A stretch of DNA of 64,000 bases from Steromphala cineraria (Eukaryota; Mollusca; Gastropoda; Trochida; Trochidae): assembly GCA_916613615.1 (NCBI GenBank), contig OU744724.1, forward strand, positions 26,894,171-26,958,170. Direction: 5' to 3'. Position numbers and translations under genes: made by a program. Positions 12,582 through 25,218 of this stretch are shown piece after piece. Below the pieces are notes generated by a model. That model worked only from the letters and a program-made list of their open reading frames with translations, had not been told where the DNA came from and searched no databases. Each line of letters opens with the position of its first letter. Positions within the stretch are counted from its first letter, which is position 1.

Positions 12582-15500
12582 TTGCATGAGTGGATGGACT
12601 CCCAAACTATTAAAGCCAGGTGAATTCCTTGAATACTACACCAAAGGGGCTGCTCTTGCTTACTACGTGAACATTGAACAATGCCACAACCAGATCTACA
12701 GCAACATCACTCAGTACTCATTCGGTGTTGTGATCAACAACGGTTACGTCACAGCCTACCCCTCCGGCAAGTTCCTCCTGACCTACAGCACTGACAGGGA
12801 GGTCGACGGGAAACACCTGAATCTGACAGGTAAGCACTGGCAGGGCGGTCGAGGGGCAACACCTGAATCTGACAGGTAAGCAATAACAGGGAGGCCGACG
12901 GGAAACACCTAAATCTGACAGGTACACACTGATATGAAGTTCGATGGGAAACACCTGAATCTGAAAGGTAAGTACTGATATGAAGATCGATGGGAAACAC
13001 CTGAATCTGACAGGGAGGTCGATGGGAAACACCTGAAACTAACAGGTAAGCACTGGTATTGAAGCTCGATGGGAAACACCTGAATCTGAAAGGTAAGTAC
13101 TGATATGAAGATCGATGGGAAACACCTGAATCTGACAGGGAGGTAGACGGGAAACACCTGAATCTTACAGGTACGCCCTGATAGGGAGGTCGATTGGAAT
13201 TACCTGAATCTGACAGGGAGGTAGACGGGAAACACCTGAATCAGATAGGTACACACTGATATGAAGATCGATGGGAAACACCTGAATCTGACAGGTTAGC
13301 ATTGATATGAAGATCGATGGGAAACACCTGAATCTGACAGGTAAGCACTGACAGGGCGGTAGAGGGTCGATTTCCCTTCCTCAAATGATGAAAAGTTGTT
13401 CACACTAATATTGTCGCATGCAATGTCGCTTGATAAACGATATCTTTCCTTAGATATATGATGACTTACCCTCTTACCGAAATCGGAATCGAAATATGTT
13501 GAAGAAATAAATAAATGTGATACAGTTTCTTTAAAAGGCTTTTAGACGAAATACATATCTGCATTTTGTCATTTGATATTTGACTTAATCGCAGCGTCAC
13601 TGTATATAAACTCATGTCCAAAAGAAACGATACCAAGTTTTCAAAGTCGTCCGAAACAAAATTCTATAACCTGACAGAGTCGAATTTAAGTGTGTCTAAC
13701 AGGCATATATCTTGCAAAAAAGTATGCACATTTTCATTCTTCAGGAAAAGATACTTTTGATTTTGTGTCTTTTCAAATGTACATGGAGTGCATAAATCGA
13801 AATTTCAAATTGTTTTATGAACAGAACTTTTGTCATTTCACTTTAAAATTGATAAATTATTGAATTTATGTCAGAAAAAAATGTTGTTGATATAATACAC
13901 TTTATTTGACATAAATTCGTTGACGCGTCACTGCACTAGAACGTTTTAAAACAAGCGAAAGTGTCCAATTTCTCTCTGCTATCTCGCCTAGTTAAGGAGA
14001 TTCCAGATCGATGATTTTTTCAAATGCATGTTTCTCGCAAACATGAAAAGATAATGTTTTCAAATTTTGCATAGACGTAAGTTGACTACTGAAGAAATGA
14101 TATTACTATGTTTTAGTCTTATTAATCTGCAGTGGATTGAGTTATTTTGGGATTTGTATGGTATCGTTTCTTTTGGACATGAGTTTACATGTCTTCAGGG
14201 TTATTGTATCTAGGAATACTGTACATAGTGACACACGATACAAATATATTATATGTGTGCTTGTATGTATGCACGTTTGCACGCACTTGTACATGTAGGT
14301 TTGTATTATGTAATGATGCTTATTAGTCACTCAACTATATCACTTGATGCTTTTGACACCATTAAAGGTAAATATAGGCCTAAGTATACCCAGGAAAAAA
14401 ATATAAATCATAATGTTCTGAAGATCTCCCTTCAAATTTGACAACAGTAATATATGTATGTGAATTCACTAGTGTGATATGAGTAAGTTGAATGATATTG
14501 CATACTTCAGAATGTAAATATACCTATATGATAAATCACGCAACAACAATCGTTGCTAGCCAAAAGTGTACGTGTATGTGCACATGTACACATATAAAAA
14601 TATATCATTATTAATGTTGATAATTAAAATTATAATATCCAGGCCCTGCTATAAGGTCGACGGGTATTGCCCTCGGGGAGGACCCGGATGTTCTGGTCGA
14701 CATGAACGACATCAACCCCGCCAACGGGAAGATAATGGACCAATCAGAAGTCCTCTGTAAGAACACGGGAGAAGTTGCAGGGTAAGGAACGAATATATTT
14801 CAACATTCTGAGGGGCATATAAAAGTGGTGAACTAAATACAGCAAAATGTTTCGGATAAAAAACTCTATATTGTGAAATTCGGTCGTTTTCGGGTATACA
14901 TGTATATTATACATACCGTTTTTCCTCTAATACCGGTAAGCGCCCGAGTGCTTATCTTTTCAGCACCCCTTTACCCACTGGCGCTCAATAGAGGCCCGGC
15001 ACTTATGGAGGCTCGGCGCTTATTTCTTTTACAAAAAATTGAAGTTTGTTTTAAGACGTCTTTTACAATGAATACATGTATGTGTAAACTGTTATCTAAG
15101 AGATATTAATTGAGTGGTTTAAACCCGGCGCTTAGAAGTCCGGCGCTTATTCTATTGCTCGGAATTCCTTTTAATTTTATTGCTAAAACGATCAATCTTT
15201 TTTCAGGGAGTATGTTTTTTCAAAGTTGTATGTCTAACATAATGAGGAAATAAGCTTATACTCCTAAACGTGACCTTCAGAATTTTCAAAGTTGTTATCC
15301 AGAAAATCTTTCTTTTATTAATTTTCTCAATCATCTCATCATCATTATTGTGTCAGTCTGTCATATTTCTTTTAATAAGTTAAGTAAACAATGTTTGTTA
15401 CGTATGTGTCTTTCATACAACACCCACGAAAAATGACTTTGTATCAATAAACCGTACTGTGAATTATAATTTAGAATTCTTTGAAATTATTGTCTTTGAA

Positions 15501-16232
15501 ACACGTGTATATGCTCTGTATCTGAAAACTCACGTCTTTAACAGAGGTTTCCTGTTGTACGCCCAGACTCCAAAAGGAACACAAGTAACGACATTCACTG
15601 ATGTTTCCTTTCTGCTGAAGAGTGGGCAGATACTGTACTACGTGTTTGACGTATATCATTGCAAGCCCATCATATCTCAAGACGACAAACAGTTCTATGC
15701 TGGTAAAATTATAGGTAAGAGACGCAAATTTCGAAAATATGTTTGTCTGTTTTACCATAACCACATTAAAGGAAGGATTGATTTTATACAATGTACCTCG
15801 ACGTTACAGTCATGGTACCGGTGTAAATGATCATGAAATGAAAGATACAAAGTATAATTGATAGCCATTGTCATTCCCTTCCCATTGAAGGAAGTCATTC
15901 ATAAAATTATATGCTTGCCTCTTTATATAACTTTCTGTACATTAAATCTTTAACCATTTATACACCTATCGCCTCTTTTAATTCGTAGAGTTTAAACATA
16001 TATTTCCTTATTGTTTTCAGAGTATCGATTTGATAAACATGGAAGCCTTGTTTTCACCGATCACCTTCTCAGCCTCGGTTTCATCACGGTGTATGACGTC
16101 ACTATGACGTCAGCAGAAGACGTGCACATAAACATGTATATGTACTCTCGACAAGATAAATCATCAACGCATATAGGGAATAAAACGTGCACATTTGGCG
16201 ACACACTGAAGATATTTCAACAATCTATTTAG
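12582..16232 (+). CDS. Gene 3: two-domain VirK-like protein, exon 1 not identified
   Basis: Exons: exon 2 12582-12829 (or from 12591, where an in-frame AG gives a shorter start), exon 3 14643-14781, exon 4 15545-15714, exon 5 16021-16232 (TAG 16230-16232). Phases match the other paralogues, and exon 4 is again 170 bp. Domain A: GEFLEYYTKGAALAYYV, early Cys in NIEQC, REVDGKHLNLTG at the exon end, and late Cys in SEVLC. Domain B: TFTDVSFLLKSGQ, Cys in VYHC, EYRFDKHGSLVF, late Cys in NKTC. Exon 3 is 12 bp longer than in genes 1, 2 and 4 and is the most diverged part (ALGEDPDVLVDMND). The signal-peptide exon could not be located, so the 5' end is incomplete and the gene may or may not be functional. 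A repeat array begins at the exon 2 donor. Confidence 0.75.
12785..13369 (+). repeat. About 46-bp array that copies the exon 2 tail and its splice donor
   Basis: Units contain GGGAAACACCTGAATCTGAC followed by AGGTAAGCACTG, meaning the last ~35 bases of gene 3 exon 2 plus the start of intron 2. The donor at 12830 is the one that aligns with paralogues (REVDGKHLNLT-G). Further donor-like AG|GT sites follow in later units, for example at 12876 and 13341, about ten in all, in forms GTAAGCACTG, GTACACACTG, GTAAGTACTG, GTACGCCCTG and GTTAGCATTG. Some units are fused without a donor (CTGACAGGGAGGT). The first spacing is 46 bp, which is not a multiple of three. Confidence 0.92.
14930..15170. repeat. 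GGCGCTTA-rich interspersed repeat in gene 3 intron 3
   Basis: Multiple copies of the core CGCTTAT/GGCGCTTA (GAGTGCTTAT, GGCACTTATGG, CTCGGCGCTTATT, CCCGGCGCTTAG, TCCGGCGCTTATT) in about 240 bp, markedly more GC-rich than its surroundings. No ORF and no obvious terminal repeats. It reads as a short interspersed repeat or the remnant of one. Confidence 0.4.
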
Positions 16233-16645
16233 TATCTAGGATCTAAATTTTCGCAACTCTCATAGTGCTAAGAGATTCGTACAGCAATTTTGATGTATAG
16301 TATTTAGGACTATCTGAGCACTGAGAGAGCTTAAAAACCGCCCAAGATCTGTAATTCCGAGGGCTCGTTAAGACTTTCTAGGCCTGTGTAATTTTACCAA
16401 TCTCATATGCAACAATGTATTAGGTTTGTTGACTGCTTGATATTTCCATTGATCAACTTCCGGACGAAGATTATTATGAGTTTTTTTATGATTGAAGATC
16501 AATGTATAAAGAAGTCAGTATTTGTACTTATGTAAATGAGATAGAGTACCGTGCTTCAGGTACATTCAAGACAAAACAAAATTTAATGGATAAATAATGT
16601 TAATTGTGTATTGCAATTATTGCTATTCATATGTGAATATGAAAA

Positions 16646-16651
16646 ATTAAA
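16646..16651 (+). terminator. Candidate polyadenylation signal of gene 3
   Basis: ATTAAA about 410 bp after the gene 3 stop codon. No closer AATAAA was seen, unlike genes 1, 2, 5 and 6, where the signal lies within 30 bp of the stop. Confidence 0.3.
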
Positions 16652-17083
16652 ACACAATCGTTACAAGTGTTCAACATTGCCTCTCACTGTTTTATTACCC
16701 TCCTAATATTATTGAATAAACTTACAACAAACTGTATTAAATGTTTAATGATTGAAGGTGAAATAAAATGTTGAAAAAAGGTTTTTGTCGATTTATGACA
16801 ATGATTTTGATAATGATGAATAAGTGTTTGACGAAATAAAGGACCAGGAAATAACGTTGAAAATTCCGTTTTCGGGAACATTTTTCCAAGAAAACCGTTT
16901 ACTAAAACTTTTATTGAATCGTGCCAAATGTAATATCGATTGAACACTGAAGTATAGATTTTTTGGCATTTATTCAATATATTATATTTGAAGAGAAGCC
17001 AAACCCACGACTTCAAATATTACAGTGTTACCTCCTGTGTTTTATACATTATATACATGATAAAGTATTTTTCGAAGATTTAA

Positions 17084-17428
17084 AGGGACAGTAGCAGGGG
17101 GATTTAGGGGGGAATATAAGGTAATGTGAGGAAAATGAAAATCAATGGCTCCAATTGAAAGACAATGTATTGAAACTAACTGGATCAGTAATAATTCAAA
17201 TATTTAACGTAAAGTTTAGTCATGCGATTCTTTATTCTTACATAAAATGGATTAAGGGTGTTCACCGCCAATGGATTTTATGTGAATCTTCATACTTTGT
17301 CCTCTGACTATGGATGATTGGTTTGTGTAATGAGATTTTTGACACTGTCAAAATAATACATTTAGCATTAACTTATAATCAGTAAACATGTACAATATAA
17401 ACTTATAAGAAAACGTGCTACTGCCCCT
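17084..17428. mobile_element. TTAA-flanked MITE, family A, copy 1
   Basis: Ends AGGGACAGTAGCA and, inverted, GTGCTACTGCCCCT, with TTAA on both sides (17080-17083, 17429-17432); 345 bp. It shares the internal block GGGGGAATATAAGGT with five other copies in this window. A TTAA target with ends starting AGG points to a Kolobok-like element rather than piggyBac (whose ends usually begin CC); that is family-level knowledge, not proof. Non-coding. It lies in the spacer upstream of gene 4. Confidence 0.85.
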
Positions 17429-17803
17429 TTAAGAAAAAGTGTTTTTGTTATCAACATCAATGTAAGTCAGAACTCATTTTAGAATTTAGGATGATACACA
17501 GTCATAGAATACACTTTTCATTTTGCACTGGCTGACCTGTGTTTATATGTACACTAAAGTTTGTTTTGTCAATTTCTCTTCATCAATATTGATATCACAT
17601 ATTCTGAAATGTGATATATCATGGTGAAAGGTACACAATGATCATAATAAGACGTTTGACCTTTACCCTTTATCATATGTACTGCACTGTCATCGCTACT
17701 AACAAGTCTCAATACACTCAATACTAGTATACCCCTACATCTACATCTGAGACTGACCTACATTTCCCACGAAGGGTGTACAGCAAATATTTCTTTAGTG
17801 AAA

Positions 17804-20800
17804 ATGGCGTCCTTTGCTTTATCCTTTGTATCACTTGTCTTGTAAGTAAATCCTATTTATTTGTAATCATTTATTGCTTTTTTAATTTTCATAGTTATGA
17901 TTTCCCAATTTGAAGACGTCCTCTTTCATATTTCGTACAAAACATGTAACCTAAAATTCTCTTAATTTATTTATATAAAATTCTAACTTTTAACATTTTA
18001 TTTATAAACATTTGATAAGTTTCAAATTACGTATTCTGTACCTATATGTACATAAACATTCGTTTTATGTACTGCAAAAATGTCTGTTACAAAAATGTTC
18101 ATTTAGTACTATACCCGCTTAACATTTTTACGTAACAAAGTCATGGTGTCTAATGATATAAAATAACAAACACTCATTATTATAGCTACATCAAACATCA
18201 AAACTTTGAGAAGTAGAATTCATAAGCTACACAAGATCTCTTGATAAGAACTTTACTGTCCTAAATGGACAATGATCCGGATTATAAAGCTTGTAAAAGT
18301 TTTAATTGGAAGGTGAAATGTATTTTTGTGTGTTTATTCCCCATACTCTCTTACATATTTGTGACATATGTTAACTCAAATATGATTATCTTGCATATGA
18401 ATTGACCAGTGTCTATCTGTGACTATACTCAAAATGAAATATTTACACGTATAGGGGAGATGCGGGGCATGTTCGTTTTTTCAACTCGTCGTATTAAAAG
18501 CATAGGTATAGGCAAACTAGTTGAGTTAGGCACTTTCAACAATAAAGGTAAGATATGTCTGAATATATGTACAAACGTACATTATTATATTGCAAGAAAA
18601 CGACTCGTTATCTCTATTTTAGTGAAAAGGGGACGTACCGGCCCCGGTCTCCCCTACTTCATTTCACACTGCAAGGCTTAGAACTACACTATATTCACTG
18701 CTGTCGTATAGCTCTGAACAAATGCATTGTCCATCGGCAATGTTATGTTTATTTAGGAAGTGATATCGTATTATGATAACCTAATGGCATAAGCAACTAT
18801 GAGGGAAACGGGTTATCGTTAAAATTAAGATAATTGTCATTGATTCAATATTGTCAACAACTACCATGTTAATATATACTCACTTTATCACTGACACGTT
18901 TTAAAGATATGTAGCTTATGTTTGATATATTTCGGTAAGGCACCGTTTCGACGTAGATACCAATTCCTTTATTTGACAGATAGCTTAGACATACCAATAA
19001 AAAATGATTGAATTTGCTTTCGTAATACCACCATGGCATTATATGAAATGACAGCATTATAATAATAATAATGATCATTCTTATAGTTATTTATTGCTAT
19101 TGATTCAATGTGTAACAAGCATCCTTTTCTTTTATAACTATATCATTACTAGTGTACTGAGGCAAAATAAGTTGAATTTGCTCATCTAATACCACCATAT
19201 GGCTTTATTAAACATGATAGATATCAAAATGATAAGTTACAAATTTCAATTGGTCCAAGGATCTTAAAATCTATCATTCTCTGTTATAACTACAGCCAGC
19301 ATAATGATTAAATTTGCTCTTGTACACCAACGATGTTGATGGGAATGGTTTAGTTTGTACTACCACAGACTACTGGGAGTAGAGTCGGTTCCACAAGAGA
19401 TCCCCCCGTCTGGTCTGATGCAGTATGTGGAGAGTGGGGGAGTTCTAGCCTACTATCTTAACGTCTCCAAATGCGACGTGAACCTCCCTAAACAGATCCC
19501 CACCTACTCCTGGGGTGACACCGTCTATACTGCTATGGCTCTAGGGCAGTCTTCAACAAGCTACACTGTGCAGTTCTCCATCACAAGAGATGTCAGTGGA
19601 AAGCAGTACAATTTAACAGGTGCAATTAAAAAAAAATCTTGTAAATGTTTTAGAGTGCAGAGAGGAGGATGAATTGCGGTTTAACGCCGCTTCTTAAGGT
19701 ATTTCATTTATATCACGGCTGCTTGTATTATTGCAGGGAGAAATCCCGCAATTCTGGCTATCTATGCATTGCGGTGAAGCCTGCGAGCATCGGTGGGAAA
19801 ATTGCGAATCGTGGGTGCATCCTGCTACATCAGCGTATATCTCTCCGCATTATGTTCTAGCCTATCCCCTGATATCCTTCAATCATACTCAGTCGACATA
19901 TACGCTGATGTAGCAAGATGCCATGGGTGGTACTTTGCTGAAATTCAGTATAGCATTGCACCCAAACCTTACTGCCTGTAGAACAGTTCTCTACTGCAGG
20001 CCACGTTTCCGAGCCCCTGGTGATATTGCAGAAAGGGACGTTATTAAGTTGATCAAATGATGAATATACGTTTTAATGTTTTGCATATTTCCCATGGAAC
20101 ATGCATCATTAGATAATGTTTTCCATGAAATATTTTGTGAATATAAGCCTTCAATTGCTCTTTGAATATGATTTGCTATGATTAATAAATCTACAACCTA
20201 AAAGACCTGTATTGTTTGTTATAATACGTTGTGAACGCCATAACGTATAATAAATATTACAAGTATATTGAAGGGAGAGGCGTTAAGATAAGTAAAGACA
20301 TCGTTATTACTCAATTCAGTCACTTTTGGCGAATAAATATAATGCTTAAATCACATCTTTTGGTTTCACTATCAAATCATTTCTCTCATTAATATATGAA
20401 CTACATCCTTTTTAAAAACAGTTCAAAAGTATTCGATTACGTACTCAATAATATCTGCTTTTGTATTTTACTAAAATCTTACTTCGTCAATAGTGTCTTA
20501 TCCTGAGGAAGCACTCATAAAATCTCTCGATCTTGTTCAGACAACGCTGTTCGGTTTACTCAAGTGAGTCTGATGCCAAGTGAAGTGTTCGTTGAGTTGA
20601 CTGATGTGGATGAACACACACCACAGTTCCTTCAAACCGGAAGTATACAGTGCAAATACGATCAGAGGTGAGGAACGATCATACACCAGTAAGTCCAACA
20701 TATATACATGACATAACAGTTATTACAAATTTATGTTTATTATTTGTTTGTGTTTGTGTTTTGTGTGTTTTTATAGTTGCAGTTTATGTGTTGTATTTGT

Positions 20801-23800
20801 GTGTACCTTTTTATGTGATTTTTTGTGGTATTGTTTTCGTTTTCTTTTTTTTCTATTGGTTCTTACGTTCTTGATATTTCGATATTCGACACAAAAGATA
20901 TTTATGCAAATGCTAACAACTCAATTAAATTACGTTTTACCATTTTGAGTGTATTTTCATTCAACATTCATATAATTATATGATAATAAAAGAAGTTTTA
21001 TGCTCTGTCTGATCTGAAGGTTTATAGGAGGTTTTACAACCGTAATGCGTTTTTCGCCTTTAAAATGCTTTTGAAAAATTATTTACAAGACGTTACATTG
21101 TTTCCTAGTGGGGTGAAGTTGTTTGGTCAGGCAGTGGCAGGCAGTCAGCTGACGACGTACGAAGACTTGGTGAGTCACCTCGAGATGGGATACGACGTAC
21201 ACTACGTACTGAGAATGGATATGTGCACACCCTCTAACAACACCGGTCTCTTGTGGGGCGGTGTCATAACTGGTGAGATATTATTTCATACCTAGAGAAC
21301 GATTTTTAAAGAATCTTGAATGATATTGAGTGAGGTTTGCATTTTTCAAAGTCAATTTTTTATTTTAGGTATTTTTTTTCAAATTCATTTTATTCATTAA
21401 AATTAATAATAAAAAACAAAGTTGATATTCCGTCAAAACTTTAAAACCAAGTATGATAGACACTCGGATAGATCGATCGGCAATGAAATGAAAACTTTAG
21501 GAAGTATACGAAAGTTCAGGCCATAGAAACTGTTTTTAAGTGTTCAATTTTTTTATAGCCTATAAGTACTCTCTACATGACACAGGTCCAGTCTTTCTGA
21601 TACGTATAGTCTCTCTGTAAGTACTCTCTACATGACACAAATCCAGTCTTTCTAATACGTACAGTTTCTATGTAAGTACTCTCTACGTGACACAAATCCT
21701 GTCTTTCTAATACGTACAGTTTCTATGTAAGTACTCTCTACGTGACACAAATCCTGTCTTTCTAATACGTACAGTCGTTCTGTAAGTACTCTCTACATGA
21801 CATAAATCCAGTCTTTCTAATGCGTACAGTCGTTCTGTAAGTACTTTCTACATGACACAAATCCAGTCTTTCTAATACGTACAGTTTCTATGTAAGTACT
21901 CTCTACGTGACACAAATCCTGTCTTTCTAATACGTACAGTCGTTCTGTAAGTACTCTCTACATGACATAAATCCAGTCTTTCTAATGCGTACAGTCGTTC
22001 TGTAAGTACTTTCTACATGACACAAATCCAGTCTTTCTGATACGTACAGTCTCTCTGTAAGTTCTCTATACATGACACAAATCGAGTCTTTCTGATACAT
22101 ACAGTCTCTCTGTAAGTACTCTCTACATGACACATATCCAGTCGTTCTGATAGATACAGTCTCTCTGTAAATAACTCTCTACATGACACAAATCCAGTCC
22201 TGATACGTAAGTCTCTCTGTAAGTACTCTCTACATGACACAAATCCAGTCTTTCTGATACGTACAGTCTCTCTGTAAATACTCTCTACATGACACAGATC
22301 CAGTCTTTCTGATACGTACAGTCTCTCTGTAAATACTCTCTACATGACACAGATCCAGTCTTTCTGATACGTACAGTCTCTCTGTAACTACTCTCTACAT
22401 GACACAGATCCAGTCTTTCTGATACGTACAGTTTCTCTGTAACTACTCTCTACATGACACAGATCCAGTCTTTCTGATACGTACAGTCTCTCTGTAAGTT
22501 CTCTATACATGACACAGAATCAGTCTTTCTGATACGTACAGTCTCTCTGTAAGTACTCTCTACATGACACAGATCCAGTCTTTCTGTTACAAACAGTCTC
22601 TCTGTAAATACTCTCTACATGACACAGATCCAGTCTTTCTGATACATAAGTCTCTCTGTAAATACTCTCTACATGACACAAATCCAGTCTTTCTGATACA
22701 TAAGTCTCTCTGTAAATACTCTCTACATGACACAGATCCAGTCTTTCTGATACGTACAGTCTCTCTGTAAGTACTCTCTACATGACACAGATCCAGTCTT
22801 TCTGATACGTACAGTCTCTCTGTAAGTACTCTCTACATGACACAGATCCAGTCTTTCTGATACGTACAGTCTCTCTGTAAGTACTCTCTACATGACACAG
22901 ATCCAGTCTTTCTGTTACAAACAGTCTCTCTGTAAGTACTCTCTTCATGACACATATCCAGTCTTTCTAATACGTACAGTCTCTCTGTAAGTACTCTCTA
23001 CATGACACAGATCCAGTCTTTCTGTTACAAACAGTCTCTCTGTAAGTACTCTCTACATGACACAGATCCAGTTTTTCTGATACGTACAGTTTCTCTGTAA
23101 CTACTCTCTACATGACACAGATCCAGTCTTTCTGATACGTACAGTCTCTCTGTAAGTACTCTCTACATGACACAGATCCAGTCTTTCTGATACGTACAGT
23201 CTCTCTGTAAATACTCTCTACATGACACAGATCCTGTCTTTCTGATACATAAGTCTCTCTGTAAGTACTCTCTACATGACACAGATCCAGTCTTTCTGTT
23301 ACAAACAGTCTCTCTGTAAATACTCTCTACATGACACAGATCCAATCTTTCTGATACATAAGTCTCTCTGTAAGTTCTCTCTACATGACACAGATCCAGT
23401 CTTTCTGATACATACAGTCTCTCTGTAAATACTCTCTACATGACACAGATCCAGTCTTTCTGATACATAAGTCTCTCTGTAAGTTCTCTATACATGACAC
23501 AGATCCAGTCTTTCTGATACGTACAGTCTCTCTGTAAGTTCTCTCTACATGACACAGATCCAGTCTTTCTGATACATAAGTCTCTCTGTAAATACTCTCT
23601 ACATGACACAGAATCAGTCTTTCTGATACGTACAGTCTCTCTGTAAATACTCTCTACATGACACAGATCCAGTCTTTCTGTTACAAACAGTCTCTCTGTA
23701 AGTACTCTCTACATGACACAGATCCAGTCTTTCTGATACGTACAGTCTCTCTGTAAGTACTCTCTACATGACACAGATCCAGTCTTTCTGATACGTACAG

Positions 23801-24526
23801 TCTCTCTGTAAGTACTCTCTACATGACACAGATCCAGTCTTTCTGATAGGTACAGTCTCTCTGTAAGTACTCTCTACATGACACAGATCCAGTCTTTCTG
23901 TTACAAACAGTCTCTCTGTAAATACTCTCTACATGACACAGATCCAGTCTTTCTGATACATACATGTAAGTCTCTCTGTAAGTTCTCTATACATGACACA
24001 TATCCAGTCTTTCTGATACGTACAGTCTCTCTGTAAGTACTCTCTACATGACACAGAATCAGTCTTTCTGATACGTACAGTCTCTCTGTAAGTACTCTCT
24101 ACATGACACAGATCCAGTCTTTCTGATACGTACAGTCTCTCTGTAAGTACTCTCTTCATGACACAGATCCAGTCTTTCTGTTACAAACAGTCTCTCTGTA
24201 AGTACTCTCTACATGACACAGATCCAGTCTTTCTGATACGTACAGTCTCTCTGTAAGTACTCTCTACATGACACAGATCCAGTCTTTCTGATACGTACAG
24301 TCTCTCTGTTACAGGATATCGATTCTCGCATCAGGGTGGCGTGGAATTCACCCAGGTCGTGGATTCAGCTCAGAAGAAGTTCTTCATCAGTGTTGGTGTG
24401 ACTGAGACTGAAGTGACTGTAAAATCATACACAGTCTTCAGACTGACAAGAACGCAGTCTAAAACCGAGACAAAGAAATGTCACCTCGGGAAGGGTTTAC
24501 AAATAACCGTTAATAGCGATGCTTGA
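17804..24526 (+). CDS. Gene 4: two-domain secreted VirK-like protein, five exons
   Basis: Exons: 17804-17841, 19369-19619, 20541-20667, 21109-21272, 24315-24526; joined 792 bp, 263 codons, open throughout. Exon 1 plus the start of exon 2 give a strong leader (MASFALSFVSLVLLLGV). Domain A contains YVESGGVLAYYLNVSKC, SWGDTVYTA and TRDVSGKQYNLT, then NAVRFTQVSLMPSEVFVEL with late Cys in IQCKY. Domain B has LTTYEDLVSHLEMG, Cys in RMDMCTPS, WGGVITGYRFSHQGG, VKSYTVFRLTRTQSK and late Cys in KKCHLGKG. The late C-x-x-G-x-G is what most resembles VirK-family ends. NLT is a likely glycosylation site. Exons 2 and 3 have the same lengths as in gene 2. Intron 4 (3 kb) is almost entirely a minisatellite. 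Role unknown; inferred extracellular. Confidence 0.85.
18900..19368 (+). repeat. Weak long-unit repeat before gene 4 exon 2
   Basis: Three diverged copies of TTGAATTTGCT...TAATACCACCATATGGCTTTA near 19008, 19169 and 19308, spaced about 140-160 bp. The last copy ends in the exon 2 acceptor (CTACCACAG). The similarity is low but consistent. Confidence 0.35.
19818..19921. mobile_element. Inverted-repeat element with CTACATCAGCGTATAT ends, in gene 4 intron 2
   Basis: Left arm CATCCTGCTACATCAGCGTA (from 19818), right arm ATATACGCTGATGTAGCA (to about 19920). Related copies occur upstream of gene 5 (26716-26846) and, truncated, upstream of gene 6 (39034-39130). Non-coding MITE-like sequence. Confidence 0.6.
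21556..24314 (+). repeat. 55-bp minisatellite, about 50 copies, filling gene 4 intron 4
   Basis: Unit GTAAGTACTCTCTACATGAC + ACAGATCCAGTCTTTCTGAT + ACGTACAGTCTCTCT. Every canonical unit carries a consensus 5' splice site (GTAAGT), preceded by a pyrimidine-rich stretch ending in CAG. The last unit runs directly into the exon 5 acceptor (TCTCTCTGTTACAG, ending 24314). The 5' part (about 21600-22080) uses a different variant (ACAAATCC, CTAATACGTACAGTCGTTCT) and contains a three-unit higher-order period (about 165 bp, repeated from about 21720 and again from about 21886); the 3' part is more homogeneous. Small ORFs here are artefacts of a stop-poor repeat. Confidence 0.95.
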
Positions 24527-24882
24527 ATGCTGCTTGTATGGAAGCGTAATCTTTCAATGAACTTCACATGTTTAGAAAATGAGATTGTATTCTTATGATT
24601 GTGAATGATATATTGATCAAACGATCGATGATTACAATGTCAGCCGGGGAAGGATACTTTTGAAAATTGACATATGTACATGTATGGAATTATTTATGAT
24701 TTGAAAGGATTTACTAGGGTAATTTTTCCTATGAAAAGATTGAGAGTAGATAAGATGTATTTTGAAAAGTCGACAATTGGTCACAGATGATTTATTTGAT
24801 ATTGCCTGATGTATTCATGAGTGATTCTGATTTTTGTACATATGTATAGCTATATAAAAAGGCTTTCAACATGTGATTTTGA

Positions 24883-24888
24883 AATAAA
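24883..24888 (+). terminator. Polyadenylation signal of gene 4
   Basis: AATAAA in the sequence GAAATAAAGC, 357 bp downstream of the gene 4 stop codon. It is the first AATAAA after the gene. Confidence 0.5.
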
Positions 24889-25218
24889 GCTATTCACTAT
24901 TCATAAATATTTTACAAGATATTTTGATATTGGCATAGAAACAAGATAAACATACTAGATTTAATTTTTGAATGCATCTTTTAACACAGTACTATTTAAT
25001 AAATGTATTTGATATATGTAATATTTCATATCCATCTAATAAATTCAAATCAACATACCATATTTTAATACTGTATGAGCTAATATAAAAACTTCTTGAT
25101 CTAAATTTATTTAGATTGATAAACTATACGATGAGTTGTCCTGTTACTGTAACATGGGAGATAAACCGCTGCGCAACGTGTGCAATATTAAAGACGCTAC
25201 TCCAATTGTTTGCTTTAA

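Noticed and set aside
12718..13157. Minus-strand ORFs rich in Cys/Phe/Pro
   Set aside because: Products of the 46-bp donor array read in reverse; no independent support.
21927..24159. Multiple small minus- and plus-strand ORFs with MSCREYLQ-type repeats
   Set aside because: Stop-poor frames of the 55-bp intronic repeat.
21556..24314. Array with regular repeats considered as CRISPR
   Set aside because: The units are head-to-tail with no unique spacers, within a spliced animal gene; it is a minisatellite.
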